From: Aphanomyces cochlioides
Lineage: Eukaryota > Oomycota > Saprolegniomycetes > Saprolegniales > Verrucalvaceae
Reading direction: 5' to 3'
DNA: 64,000 nucleotides
NCBI GenBank assembly: GCA_019828595.1
Contig: JAHQRK010000017.1
Coordinates: 1,054,001-1,118,000, forward strand
Shown piece after piece: positions 10,128-21,858 of this stretch. The notes below the pieces were generated by a model. The model was not told the origin of the DNA. It was given only the letters and a program-made list of their open reading frames with translations, and made no database searches. The position numbers and the translations under genes were made by a program. Position 1 is the first letter of the stretch, and every line of letters starts with the position of its first letter.

Positions 10128-10503
10128 TCTTTGGCAGGTATTATTTTAAATAGTAGGACAATATTTTCATTTTGTATGTGGAATGATTATTAATATTATC
10201 GACAACTGCCACGTCCAGCATCATGGGTGCATGAACGAACTTGTCTCAAATTACTCTTTTTTTGACTTGGCGTTTGTATGTAAAAATTGCTTATTTTGTA
10301 CTTGGATAAAGTATATAAAAATTGCTCATTTGTTGACTTGGCGTTTGTATGTAGAAATTGCTCATTTGTTGACTTGACGTTTGTATGTAAAAATTACTCT
10401 CGTACTTAGTCTCGTACTTACGTGTTGCGTTAGAGCCTTAAGTAATAGATTTGCTCACGGTTGTGTCCAATGTGAGCGTGGCATGTGGTGGGTGGAGGTT
10501 CTA
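10128..10503. mobile_element. Non-autonomous element, internally deleted copy 2
   Basis: It shares both ends and the minisatellite with 6232-7336 but lacks the right arm of the hairpin and most of the stretch from about 6715 to 7285. Direct flanks are unrelated to those of copy 1. Confidence 0.7.
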
Positions 10504-11494
10504 GGAGCACGGTCAAGAAGGTCAATTTAAATGCCGAAGTTTCAGCAGCTGGTTGTACTGCTGGTATAGAGATCTTTCCCGTTGCATCCATTTCAAAATA
10601 AAAAAGTAGCAGTAAACACGTTCGCCGCATCCATTTCAAATCCGAATCGAGCTCTTGCTGTCGTGCGAGCAACGTCAGTCTGTCCGATCAAGTGCCACTG
10701 CATGGTTCCAAGCAAAGCGGCATGTCCAAATAGAGCGACCCCCTAGTGTGCAACTACCTTCATGAATAAATATTTTACAACTAATAATAATCAATTTTGT
10801 ATGCAATATGAGAGTTCACTCACCATCATTTCAGATCATCAAAGCTACAAGATATCAGGACGAGTCTGTGATAAGTGAGCGTCACACTTCTGCATCAGGC
10901 AAATCTTGGGCACTGTGGCAATTGAATAGTATCCTCAAGAGCGACCTGCTGATATTAATAGCAGTCATTCCTTACCATCCAGAGGCCATGGGTTGCGGAC
11001 ATAAATATCGTTGATTTGTTAAAAATATTGTTGATATTTTCAGCGAATGACACGTCAAAACGTCAGCCCCATCCAATTCAACTTGTCATTAATAGAATGC
11101 AAATAAACTAAATAGTCATGTGTCTCCCACAACGTCTTCGCATCCTTGACCTTCAGGGATATTGCCATTCTCTAGATCAATTATACTTCTATAATATGAT
11201 ATACACCCATTATGCGGAATATTATAATATAGAGGTATTTCAAATAGAGCGTTTCCCCAGGGGGCCGGTGTGCAGGCTGGTCCATTTGGAACTATACAGT
11301 ACAGGTCCCACAGTTTTCGCCTCCCACTCCAAACTTATATCCTGTATAATATTATTATTTTTGAAATATTGATTTTGCTAGTACCAAATATTTATAGTAC
11401 AAACCTTTGAACAATAATATTTCCAATCATAATACCCTGATATAAATTTTGAAAAATGCATGAGGCGAAAACTGGTATGTGAGACTCGACGTCC
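10504..11494. other. Intergenic DNA, nothing recognised
   Basis: Short frames only. AT-rich patches around 11010-11060 and 11330-11400. I see no promoter or domain that I can support. Confidence 0.4.
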
Positions 11495-11639
11495 ATGTCG
11501 CCTCGTGTTGTTATGTTGAACAGCATCCTTCTTGGAATATTCCGAGCGTGCGCCATAGTTGCTCGTTGTGCTTCAAACCAAACGATGAACAACCGATTTT
11601 CCTCGTCAGTGTGCAAATTACCTCGGACAAGCTTGAGCG

Positions 11640-12032
11640 ATGCGCCTTTTAGTCTCCCTTGCGCTTGCTGCATCTACCGTCGTGGCTTTCAAGCAACTTC
11701 GCCAAGACTCGCGAGTCATCATGGCCCATGATCAAATCTCCATGGATTCTGCAATCAACGATCTCCGGAATCTCCATCAAGTGGCGTCGGCCGCCTCGCA
11801 TGGCTCTATGACCAGACGACTAGGCGGTCGAGGCGGACGCGGCAGTTCCTCCGGGTATCGTCGTCCTTCCGCAGCTGCTGTGAAGGAGAGGATAGAAAGA
11901 AATAGTGAAATGAGGCGCCCGATGCTGAGGACGCAGAGTCTCCCAGTAATTAAATGGCGAACTCACCCAAAGGCTGTGCGTCGCCTCACCCGTCAACGCT
12001 CTGCCGAAGAAGGAAACCTTAACCGACGTTAG
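11640..12032 (+). CDS. Small secreted Arg-rich protein (paralogue of 421-768)
   Basis: This is a single open frame of 130 aa. It opens with a signal-peptide-like segment (MRLLVSLALAASTVVA) followed by FKQLRQDSRVIMAHDQ, which aligns with the 421-768 protein. The remaining part is Gly/Arg/Ser-rich and highly basic, with no Cys and no membrane segment. The roughly 130 bp upstream of the ATG also resemble the upstream region of the other copy (shared CATCCTTCTTGGAAT-type runs), so gene and leader duplicated together. Outside the window's own family I do not recognise it. Secretion is a prediction from the N-terminus, and any effector role is speculation. Confidence 0.55.
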   Translation: MRLLVSLALAASTVVAFKQLRQDSRVIMAHDQISMDSAINDLRNLHQVASAASHGSMTRRLGGRGGRGSSSGYRRPSAAAVKERIERNSEMRRPMLRTQSLPVIKWRTHPKAVRRLTRQRSAEEGNLNRR

Positions 12033-14880
12033 CTCGCAAGAAGGAGCTTCCGACGGAACTCGCTGTAGCAATTCTGCAGTGCGTTAGCTATCTCCACTTC
12101 TCCGTAATCCTGAATCGATTTTCATTCCTCTTTTGCTTGACAAAGCTGTCGAGTAGAAACGCTGTGAGCTGCAAGTTGGGCATACCAACTCCGCGCTCCG
12201 AGTGCGATCTCAAACTTTGGTATTCCCTGCTAGAACCACGTTGTCGAGCTCTACAGCAAATTGCTCCATCGACCTCAGCACTCAATGCCATCACATCCTG
12301 AGCTCGCTGTGACTGCTCTTTCGGAGAGTCAAGGTGAAGCGGCCGGTAAATTGTGCTCTTCTGCCCTCGTTATCAGCGGGATGGAGGACGACAATGCATC
12401 AAAACCCAAGCTCGTCCAAGTGAAGAGCAATCGCTTCGTGTCGATCGTGTTGAACCAACAGATGCCACTACACCAACCAAATGAGCGCTTGTGCCCGCCC
12501 CTCATACTTGGCCCTCTATCGCGCCAATACATATCGATTCATTCATCCCAAACTCTATTGGCATACTGGGCAATGTGCCTTTATCAACCAGATGGATCCC
12601 ACAGGCGTTTCTTGATTTGCACGATGAGGGAAGTGCAAATGGTCTTCTTGGACCAACTCAAGCAGACCATCATAGTTGTCATCGTCGACTTCGGAGAAAC
12701 GGGAGGATAGAAAATCACACGACAGCAAGCGCAAGGGAGACCGACAGTCGCATGCCATAAGCATCATGGGAGTAATGTGCGCACGGACAACACAGACTAG
12801 TCGATTGTTTTTCGTAAAGCTCCAACAAAGCAAAGTCCGCGTCTCCGGACTGTGTCGCCAACCTAATGAAGCCTGCCAAGCCATAGAGTTTCAATTCTTC
12901 CTCGAGGTGTTCTCATCGATATCGTGCGACATAAAGTGTGGTCTGGTCTGTCTCTGACCTTATCTTACTATGGGTATGCGTTCGTCAACTCCTCGCTTGG
13001 TCTCGTCATTGCGCTTCAGTGAGTAAATGCAATGCACAGCGTGCGTGCACTCGTTGAGCTTGAACTGCTTGGGTCCGTCACGGATGTCACAACTTGTGGC
13101 AAGGATAGTTTCCAACGAAGCCTGGAGTTGGTCGTGGAAGCATTCGTCTCTCAATCGTCTGCTGCAGTCTATGATGACTTGATTCATTCCCATGTGTCCT
13201 GTCAAGTGTTCCAACAGTCAGGGACACTCCGTCCTTCACGCCACGATCCAGAACATCACCCGATGTAGTGCAGACTGTATTGCCCTGGCCAAGTTCACCA
13301 CAAATTACACCAGGAGAAGAGAGATAGCGCGCCAACTTCAAACACAATTGCGCAAGAATGGACCGCCACTGATGACCCTTCTGTTTCGTGCGCGCTGATT
13401 GTACGTCCTCCACAGTTTCCTTGCGAGATGGGTACGTCATGCGGTGCTGTGAAGATGGATCTATCTGATTGTCTTTCGTGGAGCGTCCACACTGCGCCAA
13501 GAGGCAAGCCATTCAGTAAAAGTCATCATCGTAACTCTGTAACGTGGTCAATGCCTCTTCTCGTTCACTCGCGTTGACGAGAGAGCTATTGGCTTGTGTC
13601 AATCGTAGCTGGGTCGTCAAGCGCCGCCACTCGATGCCATCGAGTTGTTAGTCGAGGGTGTTGCTTTGGTAAGGCCTTTTACAGGTCAATTTCGGGTCAG
13701 GTCACATATTAGGTCACATGACAATATTGAAGATATCTCCACCACCAGGAAGAGTTAGGGCGCCATACTTTGTCATTCCCTAGCAGGCCTCATCAGGTGG
13801 CAGCACGGCCTTGCGGCCTACCTGCTGCCTTGCCCGATGAGAGAAAATATAAAGAAACCCCTTTTTGGTGCACGTTGGGGGCTCCCTCCTCCGAGTCATC
13901 CGCCTGCAGAAAGTTTTTCACTCGACCTCCGCTTCGCTGCGGTGAGCGCAATTTTCTGGGCGGATGTCTGACGTCGTCCGCGCAGTTTAAGGCTTTGCCA
14001 TTGCAGTTTGAATGAGAAAAACCTAAATTCTGATCAGAAAGTCGAATAAAACCAGTAAAAACCTATAAAGAACCTGTGACCTGCACCCGTGACCCTGACC
14101 CAAAATTGACCTGTAAAGGATTCTTCCAACTCGACGAGGGTGTCACGAGCACGCACTCACCAGCTCACTTCGCCCACGATCTCAAGTTTCGACCAAGCAA
14201 AATGAAGAAATGAGCGATCGTCAAGGTCGGCAGAGTGTTTTTGTGATGAAATCATTGCTCTTCTCGGAGAGCAACCCATGGACGTGGTTGGCGACATGCG
14301 AATGAAAGGAAATTCAACATTCCGATGAGCAAGGGGCCGACAAGGCGAACAGACGACGTGGGAATTGCTGACAGCAGAGGATGACTTCATTGAAGTCGTC
14401 TCTGCATACGCCTGAAATGAATTTCGTTGGTGTGAATATTGACCAAGCTGTTGAGGCGCGCCACAAAGTGGACATACCAACGCCGTGCTTGCAATTTGAT
14501 GCTCGATCGACCTCAATAGTGGATGTCATCGTTCGAGATGGACAGTGCACTTGGTCTGGCTCACATTGGCCCAGTTCAATGGCACTGCTCTTTCGGAGAG
14601 TTGTGAGCGGACAATGGTGCGGCTCTTCCCCCGCTCTCCGTGCATTCTTGTGTCGAACTCTGTTAAATCGAACGTAACGTTATTGAAACCCGACCGGACT
14701 TGGCAACAAGCAGTGCCATTTACGCCTGAATTCGCTCAGCTTTGACCGCTCGCGGCAGATGACAGTGTTGCGAAACACAGTGCACTCAAAGGATTATCTA
14801 CAGCACAAGCCGTGGCAAAGAGAATAGTTGGTCTGCTTGCAGAGGTCATGAACCATTCCCTCTCTAGAGTTTTTGCCAGA
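12033..14880. other. Diverged duplicated DNA, no intact gene
   Basis: Several blocks match 0-3.6 kb with divergence: 12475-12540 with 2960-3030, 12790-13045 with 3280-3545, 13565-13650 with 1800-1875, and 14395-14470 with 305-365 (inverted). Frames are short and broken on both strands. The block order differs between the two regions. Confidence 0.45.
13789..13841. repeat. GC-rich imperfect hairpin, 53 nt
   Basis: Nested complementary pairs CTCATC/GATGAG, GGCAGCA/TGCTGCC and GGCC/GGCC close around a TTGC tetraloop. Strand and function are unknown. It could be a structured RNA piece or a foldback repeat. Confidence 0.45.
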
Positions 14881-14881
14881 G

Positions 14882-15178
14882 TCAGTTTCTCAATTTTTTC
14901 GTTTGCCTGCACGAGGTCATGCTTGAGCTGGCCCGACTCTCATGACATCCCGAGAATCGTTTCCAGGGGTCGTCTTCGTTTTTGCGAGCTTGATGGCGCC
15001 ACAAGTCGGCTTTTTCGAGACTCTCTCTCGCCGCGTCGAGGTCCTGCTGGAGCTTCATCGAGTGTTGGAACGCTTGAGTGGGCTCGTTCTCTGCTTTTAG
15101 CATTTCTTGTTTCGTCTGCACTGCTCGTCGGCGCCACATATTCGCTTCTTTCCCAAATGCAGAAACGAGCGATTTCAA
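14882..15178 (-). CDS. Coiled-coil protein fragment, hypothetical
   Basis: The frame is 98 codons on the minus strand. Residues about 10-75 are charged and helix-like with heptad spacing (for example QDLDAARESLEKADLWRHQA), typical of a coiled coil. The C-terminal part loses this character. No flanking exon with splice sites is clear to me, and the frame on the other strand over the same DNA is longer but less protein-like. It is probably an exon or relic of a larger coiled-coil gene. Confidence 0.28.
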   Translation of the reverse strand: MKSLVSAFGKEANMWRRRAVQTKQEMLKAENEPTQAFQHSMKLQQDLDAARESLEKADLWRHQARKNEDDPWKRFSGCHESRASSSMTSCRQTKKLRN

Positions 15179-15480
15179 CTGCCCTTAAGACGTGTCCAAG
15201 TCCCTCATTCACTTGCAAGGTCCGCGTGGCACACGTCAAGCAACCGTTTCAACGTCGAAACTCTGTTGAGCCTGTGGAACTGTCTGCCCAATTCCTTCAT
15301 CATCCTCGTGGAGGCAAACGAAAAATTGATAAATTCACTCTGGCAAAAGAGCGAACGGAGACCCTGCTGCGCATTGTGGAGGAGCTCAATGTAGAGCTAG
15401 AGGCCGAGCTCAAACACGCGCTGGACGACGATTCACATGCGAGCCATACATGAGACCCAATCGTTGTACCACTGGCAAGC

Positions 15481-15720
15481 TGATGTGTCTTCGTGGCCTC
15501 CCTAAGACGACAGCTTCGAGTTGAGGCGCCTGCCTGCAACAACAGAGTATAACAAACACTGGGTGCATTTCATTTTATCGGTAAAACGCCCTTCGGAATA
15601 TCTATCATGTAACTGATCTCCAATGTAACTGCTTCACACGAATCCTAAAGGCTTACAAGCAATGTGCATGTCATATAAAGTGGTAGGTAGACTCGTTCAG
15701 AAGTCTAGACCTACACATCA
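15481..15720 (-). repeat. 3' LTR of the chromovirus, 240 bp
   Basis: It begins TGATGTGT and ends ACACATCA, a perfect 8-bp terminal inverted repeat. The first 40 bp on the plus strand recur at 21361-21400 with one difference, which identifies the other LTR remnant. Confidence 0.85.
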
Positions 15721-15821
15721 GTTCCCCCGAAATGCACATGAGTCTTCTTGTTCTTCTTCCGTGCATTGGTCTTCGCAGGGATACTTTGCCGAGGCTCGAT
15801 GGCTTTGACCACTGCGCGGAG

Positions 15822-17969
15822 TCATCTCACATTGGGGTTCGTCTCTGCTTTTTCATCCAAAAAGCTGTGGACAAGTGCGGGGACATCCTCCAGGAGGTTT
15901 TGGACTGGTTCCCATGAGATCTCAATCTCATCGAGCCCAAACCATTTCACTAAAATCATCCATGACTTTTGCTGTCTATCAAAACGACAGTCAACAAACT
16001 GTTCGATTAGATGACCGCCTTCGACATATGCTACATGGTCAAGGAGGTCTTGAGTGACATCCAAATCGGATGCGGCAAAAAGCTTAAGTCGTGAAATGTG
16101 ATGCAATGTGCGTGTTTTGTCTCTGAGATCCTCAACATGGTAGATCCAGTCAGATAATGTATCCACGATTCTGCGGGGTCCAAGCCATTGTACTTGTAGC
16201 TTTGCTGCAAAAGACTGCGTAACTTTGCCAACGAGTACATAATCACCGATTGAGAGACGGATATGTCGCACTCCCTTCTTACTATTTCGTCGATTGCGCT
16301 CTTTATCCCGCTTTTCTGCTGCTGACGACGCTAACTGGCGGTGTAAATTCTCACGGGCTTCACTCAGTTCTTTAAAGCACGTTTGACGCCAATGTCCTAG
16401 TTGCTCTGCTGAAATTTCCTTTATTTCATCATTCGCTAAGAAAGAAGATAGAGCATTGCTTTGCGGTAGTTGTGTCATCGCAGTGATTGGGGCCACACCG
16501 TTCAATTTTGAGCTTGCTGTGTGGTTCAACGCATGTTGAACGACTGGAATGAGCGATGGCCACATATCTTGAGGTAGTTTCAATTCCAAAAGCATAGTTT
16601 TGAATGTTTTGTTTATGCTACGCATCATGACTTCGACCGTACCATTAACCCAGGGGCAATGCGCTGGTGTAAAGTGGTGTCCACATCCATATATTCGACG
16701 GAGTTCATTGACTACCTCATTTTTGTAATGAGGACCTTGGTCAGAGACCCAATTTCCCATTATCCCAAATATTGAAAACCAATGCTGCATGGCTGCTACG
16801 CCATCGGTAGCCTTGCAGCCCTCGTGATACGTCGACAGGCATAATTTAGACGCATCGTCCACAATAACATGTATATAGCCACCTGGCATTGATAAGAAGT
16901 CGCAATGAATAAGTTTGTTGGGTTCCACAGCATGCAATGATTCCCCCAGTGGTCTTGGAACCACGCCGGCACCAGTACACATGCACTGCAAACAATTCCG
17001 CACAAACAGTTCTACATCGTCACCAATTCCACGCCATGTGAACAGACTCATAACGGCAGATTTTGTTGCTACCACTCCACGATGGCCCATCGACCCAGCG
17101 TGGGCAATCACGAGCAAGGATAGTTGCAAATCCATTGCATTAGCAGGGATCCAGATTAGTCCATCAATTCGACTAACGCGGTCGCGTTCATCTACCTCAA
17201 TATGCTGACTCACCCTGTCTCGTTCAGCTACGTGATCTTCCTGAACTTGTCGAATTGTGTCGAGTGAGGGCCACGCAAAATTGTTTTGCAAAGGAGATAG
17301 AATAGGTAATGGTAATTTCACCAGGCGACGGAGCTGTGAGCGTATTGTCTTGTCCGTATCATCTCCTGTCCACACAGCTGCATTTGATTCAGTTGCTCCC
17401 CTATTTCCCCATCGAGACAGTAGATCCCCCCAGACATTACATTCGCCAGGAATGTGCTCAATTCTGTATTGGAAAGCACTCATAGCAACTGCCCAGCGAG
17501 CTAATTTATCTGCCACGTATCGAGGAACATTAGGAGCTGGGTCTGGAGAAAATATGAACTTCAAGTTTCGGTGATCAGTGTAGATGACGAATCCACCTGG
17601 CCGTTGCAATATATAGTCCAGACGTTTGCAGGTTGTCACAATCGCATAGCCTTCCTTTTCAATTGTACTCCATTGGAGAGATGCCTTTTTGAATGAACCA
17701 CTTAGAAAAGCAAGCGGCTCGTGTCGCTGGTTTACTAGGTCAACCTCCTCATCAGCCGGAGGTATTTGGGTCACTACTGCTCCCCAAAACTCGTTGCTCG
17801 CATCAGTATAAAGGCATATTGTTTTCGAGGGGTCTGGATGCGCAAGGGTAACTAACGATTGTAGTGCGTCCTTGCATTTATTGAAAGCGGTAACGTGCTC
17901 AGTTGACCACCCATACTCAATCAGACGAAAACGTGCAAGTCGTGTCTTTTTTCTACTACCAGCAGCCAC
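15822..17969 (-). pseudogene. Chromovirus pol, RNase H-integrase-chromodomain part
   Basis: This is one open frame of 715 codons. It starts with an RT-connection/RNase H segment (LYTDASNEFWGAVV, IYTDHRNLKFI), then the integrase zinc finger (H...H...CLQC), the core with D (HCDFLSM), D (SDQGPHY) and E (NGTVEVMM), and a C-terminal chromodomain (ILVKWFGLDEIEISWEP) that in chromoviruses directs insertion to marked chromatin. The catalytic residues are all visible. The frame is cut off from the RT part upstream by a frameshift and two stops between 17970 and 18175, so no full Pol can be made without correction. Confidence 0.85.
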
Positions 17970-18130
17970 GCAAATAATCTCGAGTAATTTCTACAAGGGA
18001 TCAACGAGTTGATTAAATTGTGGAAGAGACTACCGCATCCAATTCAACGCACAAATAAATTGTTGTAGCTGTTGACCATCTTGTGGTGGTGTCAACTCCA
18101 ATAATTCATTAATCCGCTTGGGGTCATGGC

Positions 18131-19138
18131 TTATTCCTTCTGCGCTAATTCGTTTTCCACACCAAACCACCTCTTTAGTAAAAAATCACATTTCGTTGGG
18201 TTTAGTTTGAGCCCAAACTGCTTGCATTGGGAGAACAAGAAACGAAGTAAATCCAGTAATTCAGTTTCAGTGACTGCACAACCTAGTACATCATCCAGCC
18301 AAGCTTCCAAGCCATTGCCATAGCGCTCACCATATATAGTTTGGGCACAAAACTGACAATAAGCAACGGCATCACAATGACCCATTAAAACACGATTGCT
18401 TGTTTTCATATCATCCACACCCATAATGGTAAAGATTTCCTGGCTATTCGGGTGAAGTCCCAACTGCCAAAATCCTTTAAACCAGTCACACACAAAGAAT
18501 ACCCGTTTTCCTTGCAATCGGGACATAACGACTTCTAAGACTGGCATAGGCCACTGCATGGGTTCAGTCACAGCATTAATTGAGCGCATATCAACGGTCA
18601 TACGCAATTCACCATTTTTCTTTGGAACTACCCTTGGTGGTGATGCCCACCATGAACGATTGTTTTGATATACTAGCCCAAAAAACTCAAAATCACGTAA
18701 ATGATCACGAAGGTACTCCATGTGAAGGGGTGAATAACGGCGTGTTTTGCATTTGACAGCTTTAGCACCAGCAGAGATCTGTACTTCCAGCGGTGGTATT
18801 CCCACAGGTGGGTCGTGTTGAAAATCAATTCGAAAAATATCCACAAATTCATGTAATAATTGACCAAGTGCATCTGCCCCTTCTCGAGACAAACCATGTT
18901 GTACGGCCATTTCAACTCGCTCGTCGAGGACATTGTCAATTGAATTGACCGTATTCAACGCTTCATCGTCACTTTCTAGATCACTGCCATCAGGATCATC
19001 GTCTTGAATAGCTAACTTTTTCAAGGCTCGATTGCACGCAGAGGATTCATCACTATCAAATACTGAAAACAAACTAAAATCCCAGACAGCTCGCTGTCGA
19101 TGAGCTTTCGCCAACAAAAGTGTTGTATCAAACCCCAC
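18131..19138 (-). pseudogene. Chromovirus pol, reverse transcriptase part
   Basis: The frame of 335 codons contains RT palm and finger segments: a MRSINAVTEPMQWPMP-type conserved stretch, FVCDWFKGFWQLGL, and the active-site box written here as AWLDDVLG (aromatic Y replaced by W before LDD). It ends at a frameshift around 18165, after which the RT thumb continues in another frame and is interrupted by two TAG codons. The frame upstream is the protease, also shifted. Confidence 0.8.
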
Positions 19139-19430
19139 ATAGTCATAATTGGCCGCCCTAAAGTAATGTTAGTGGTAGTGTCGAATTCATCGACCCATAG
19201 ATTGACTTTCAACATAGTGAGCCCTCCCGCAGGTGTATCAAGTACTAAAGATGGAAGAGTAATATGTCGTCGCATTTTCACGTCAGAGCCAAAACTATCC
19301 AAAATGACAGGTGTAGCCAACCAAACCATGTTGAGCTCAATATCGGTGTATTGCTGTAAATAGTCAACAAGTCCAAAGGAAATAATTGCAGCTGAATCTG
19401 AACCAGAATCAATAAGTGTAGTAATTTATC
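19021..19430 (-). pseudogene. Chromovirus aspartic protease region
   Basis: In one minus-strand frame a retropepsin-like motif TLIDSGSDSAAIISFG lies just after the end of gag, separated from it by an in-frame TAA, and continues to LNMVWLATPVILDSFG and WGLIQHF. The DSG triad matches retroviral-type proteases. The frame then shifts into the RT frame near 19125. Confidence 0.7.
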
Positions 19431-21311
19431 CCAAACCCCCGGCCTCAGGAATTGCTGCAAAACAGCGACCACGACGCGGGATCGGTAATTTTAAGGCTTT
19501 GATCTCATGTGAGGACTTGGCTTTTAAATTATTACTCCACTCAGCACGTTTCCTTTTTGCAATTTCTTTTTTGTCAATTTCAGAGGTGCTGGGGCAATCA
19601 CTAATTCGATGCGGTCCTTTACAACCCCAGCAAGTGGGGGTCCTGTCGCCTGACTGCTCCTTGCCGTGCGAGTTTGAGGACCCTGTCCTTTTATCCCTGA
19701 GCTTTTTTGCAACGCATGTATCTTTTTTGTCATTTGCACCATTCCCAGAAGATTGGGATTTTTGACCTGACGTGGAGTTCGGCGCGTTGGCAGATGTTGA
19801 TGTAGATCGAATGTATTTCATTTGGTTTCTCAATTCTTCCCGCACAAAGTTAAAAAATTGCAACACCGAGTTGCGGAGATATTTCTTATCGTACGTCAAT
19901 GCTTGTCGAACATATTCGCGCAAACCGACTGGACGAATACCTTCAACAAGTGCTTTTATCGCATCTTTGGGGTGATTTTGATCATATTCAGGCATATTCA
20001 TCTTTTGAAGCAGCTTCCAATAGTCATGAAGCCACTGATCCATTCGACGATCAGCATCAATTTCACGTTCAGACATTATGATGGAGCGCTTAATCTTTGA
20101 TTCCAGTTCCGAATATTGATCATTACGATGTTCCAAACCTGCTTGGAAAAATTCAAGCCATTCATTGTTAGAAATCATGTCGACAGGCTTTTGGATATGA
20201 TACTAGCCACAAATTCTTTGACATTTCCATCGATGCATGTTGATATTGGTCTCAGTTGGATTTGCATTCCTGTCGAGCCAGAAACGTCCATGACAGCTCG
20301 GACGTACTCCATGTAATCCAAGGCAAAAGCTCTTCTATTATCCAAACTTGATCCATTAAATTTTGGTGGCTTTGGAGCTGAAAAACCACTCAGCATTGTA
20401 TTTGTCCTACCCATGGGATGATCCATAACACCCGAATGATCATTGGTAGCATTTGCCGTACGAGGAACACCCATTGAGTCACTCTTGATCGATGGTTCGG
20501 GATGCTGTGTTTGATCCCCATGGTTGAATATATTTGTTTGCTGGAGTAATTCATCACGTTGAGTACGAAGCGTTTCTAGTTCATGCTCCATTTCGAGTAA
20601 TTTACTTCTCATTGCTTGATCCATAGCATCTCCATAATTCTTAGCATCATCCAACATCTGAGCTTGATATTGATCAGAGTGCATTTGGGCCTGCCGCATT
20701 TGCTCATGCAAAATTTGGCGTTCACGCAGACGCTCTGCGTCCATATGGTACATTTGTTGCTGCAAATTCGTTGCTGCTTGCGTCGCAGCAGCATTTTCTA
20801 GGGCCCTTCTCTGCATCTCAGCTTCGAAATTAACTTGCTGTCGTTGTATTCTTCGATTTGCGTTGACTGCAGCCGAAAGGAAAGAAGGATTAGAATTGTA
20901 ATGATGATGTACTTCAAGATATAATGATTGGTTCGCATCTTGAACAAATTGCACCAACGAAGGACCACTGATTAGACTTTGATAATTTCTTGCTGGTTCA
21001 GGAAATGGTGTATTTACAATAGACCTAGATCCAGCAGTACTACCCCAATTTGAAGGTAGACCGTAGCGACGTACGGTCGAGATATGAGGAGCTGGATAGA
21101 AGTTCCCGTGCACAGGAGTTCTATTACTCATACCAAATCTGTCAGCGCCACCACCTAATTGCGGCATCGCAGACATCGTTGCAGCCACCTGGCTACGTAA
21201 AGACACCGTCTCCCCATGGAGCGGCTGAGGATCAATAGTTGTTGCTTGAGACTGTGACGGACTGTCAGGCATTGCAGCATCTTGAAAGGTATTTTCACTA
21301 GATTGATCCAT
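19426..21311 (-). pseudogene. Chromovirus gag in two frames, with CCHC knuckle
   Basis: The first frame (21311-20175, 378 codons) has a Gln-rich coiled-coil-like middle and an N-terminal part of the capsid-type domain. It ends with TGA overlapping an ATG in the next frame (ATGA at 20175-20178). The second frame (20178-19426) completes the gag domain and carries one zinc knuckle, CWGCKGPHRISDC. The overlap may be a mutation-born frameshift or a natural shift site. With other lesions nearby, mutation is more likely. Confidence 0.8.
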
Positions 21312-21491
21312 TTGTCTTGTTTTTGAGTGTTCGTGCTGTAGAACGAACTAATAATATTATTGATGTGTCTTCGGGGCCTCCCTAAGACGACAGCTTCGAG
21401 AGTACATCAATAATATTATTAGTTCGTTGTACAGCACGAACACTCAAAAACAAGACAAATGGATCAATCTAGTGAAAATACCTTTCAAGAG
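21281..21491. repeat. Palindrome at the 5' end of the chromovirus
   Basis: The leader and first gag codons (about 21281-21366) recur as a reverse complement at 21404-21491 with one or two differences, around the 40-bp LTR remnant. The rest of the 5' LTR and any target duplication are missing. Confidence 0.85.
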
Positions 21492-21745
21492 ATTTTCACT
21501 TTATCTATGACTGCTATGACTTTTCATTGAATGCATGGCATTTTGCAATATCGTAGGTATTCTAGTTACTTTCACAGTGCATAAACTTTAATGATAGCTT
21601 TAAATACAAAGTTCATGTTCTTGAGACGACAGCAATATACAATTTAATAGGATAAAATATTTCACAGGTCCATGACTTCAACTTGAGTTTGAAACTGACC
21701 AATCACCGAAGAGCCGCCGCTGGTCTCATATTTCCCAGATCGCTG
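21492..21745. other. Intergenic DNA ending in a single pogo-type terminus
   Basis: No gene. Positions about 21690-21745 match, in reverse complement and with divergence, the first 60 bp of the pogo element at 22230 (shared CTGACCAATCA and ATATTTCCC runs). This is one end of another member of that family and is followed directly by TA. Confidence 0.5.
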
Positions 21746-21858
21746 TACAGTTATGGCCCGATTTAACATAACCTTTGAAAATTAATACCCAAATAAAATC
21801 TATATTGTACATAATATAGGTTTATAGAGTTAAGCGAAATCATCATTGGAGAGGGAAA

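Larger units (their letters stand above)
15481..21400 (-). mobile_element. Ty3/gypsy chromovirus-type retrotransposon, decayed
   Basis: A 240-bp 3' LTR (15481-15720) is bounded by TGATGTGT/ACACATCA and preceded on the coding strand by a purine tract (GGGGGAAC). Internal order on the minus strand is gag, protease, RT, RNase H, integrase, chromodomain, which is the Ty3/gypsy chromovirus order. The 5' LTR is cut to its last 40 bp (21361-21400) and followed by an inverted copy of the leader. Several stops and frameshifts make it inactive. Confidence 0.88.

Noticed and set aside
14812..15453. 213-codon plus-strand frame
   Set aside because: Its middle is the antisense of a coiled-coil-like minus frame. 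Only the last 45 residues look protein-like, and no splice sites support it.
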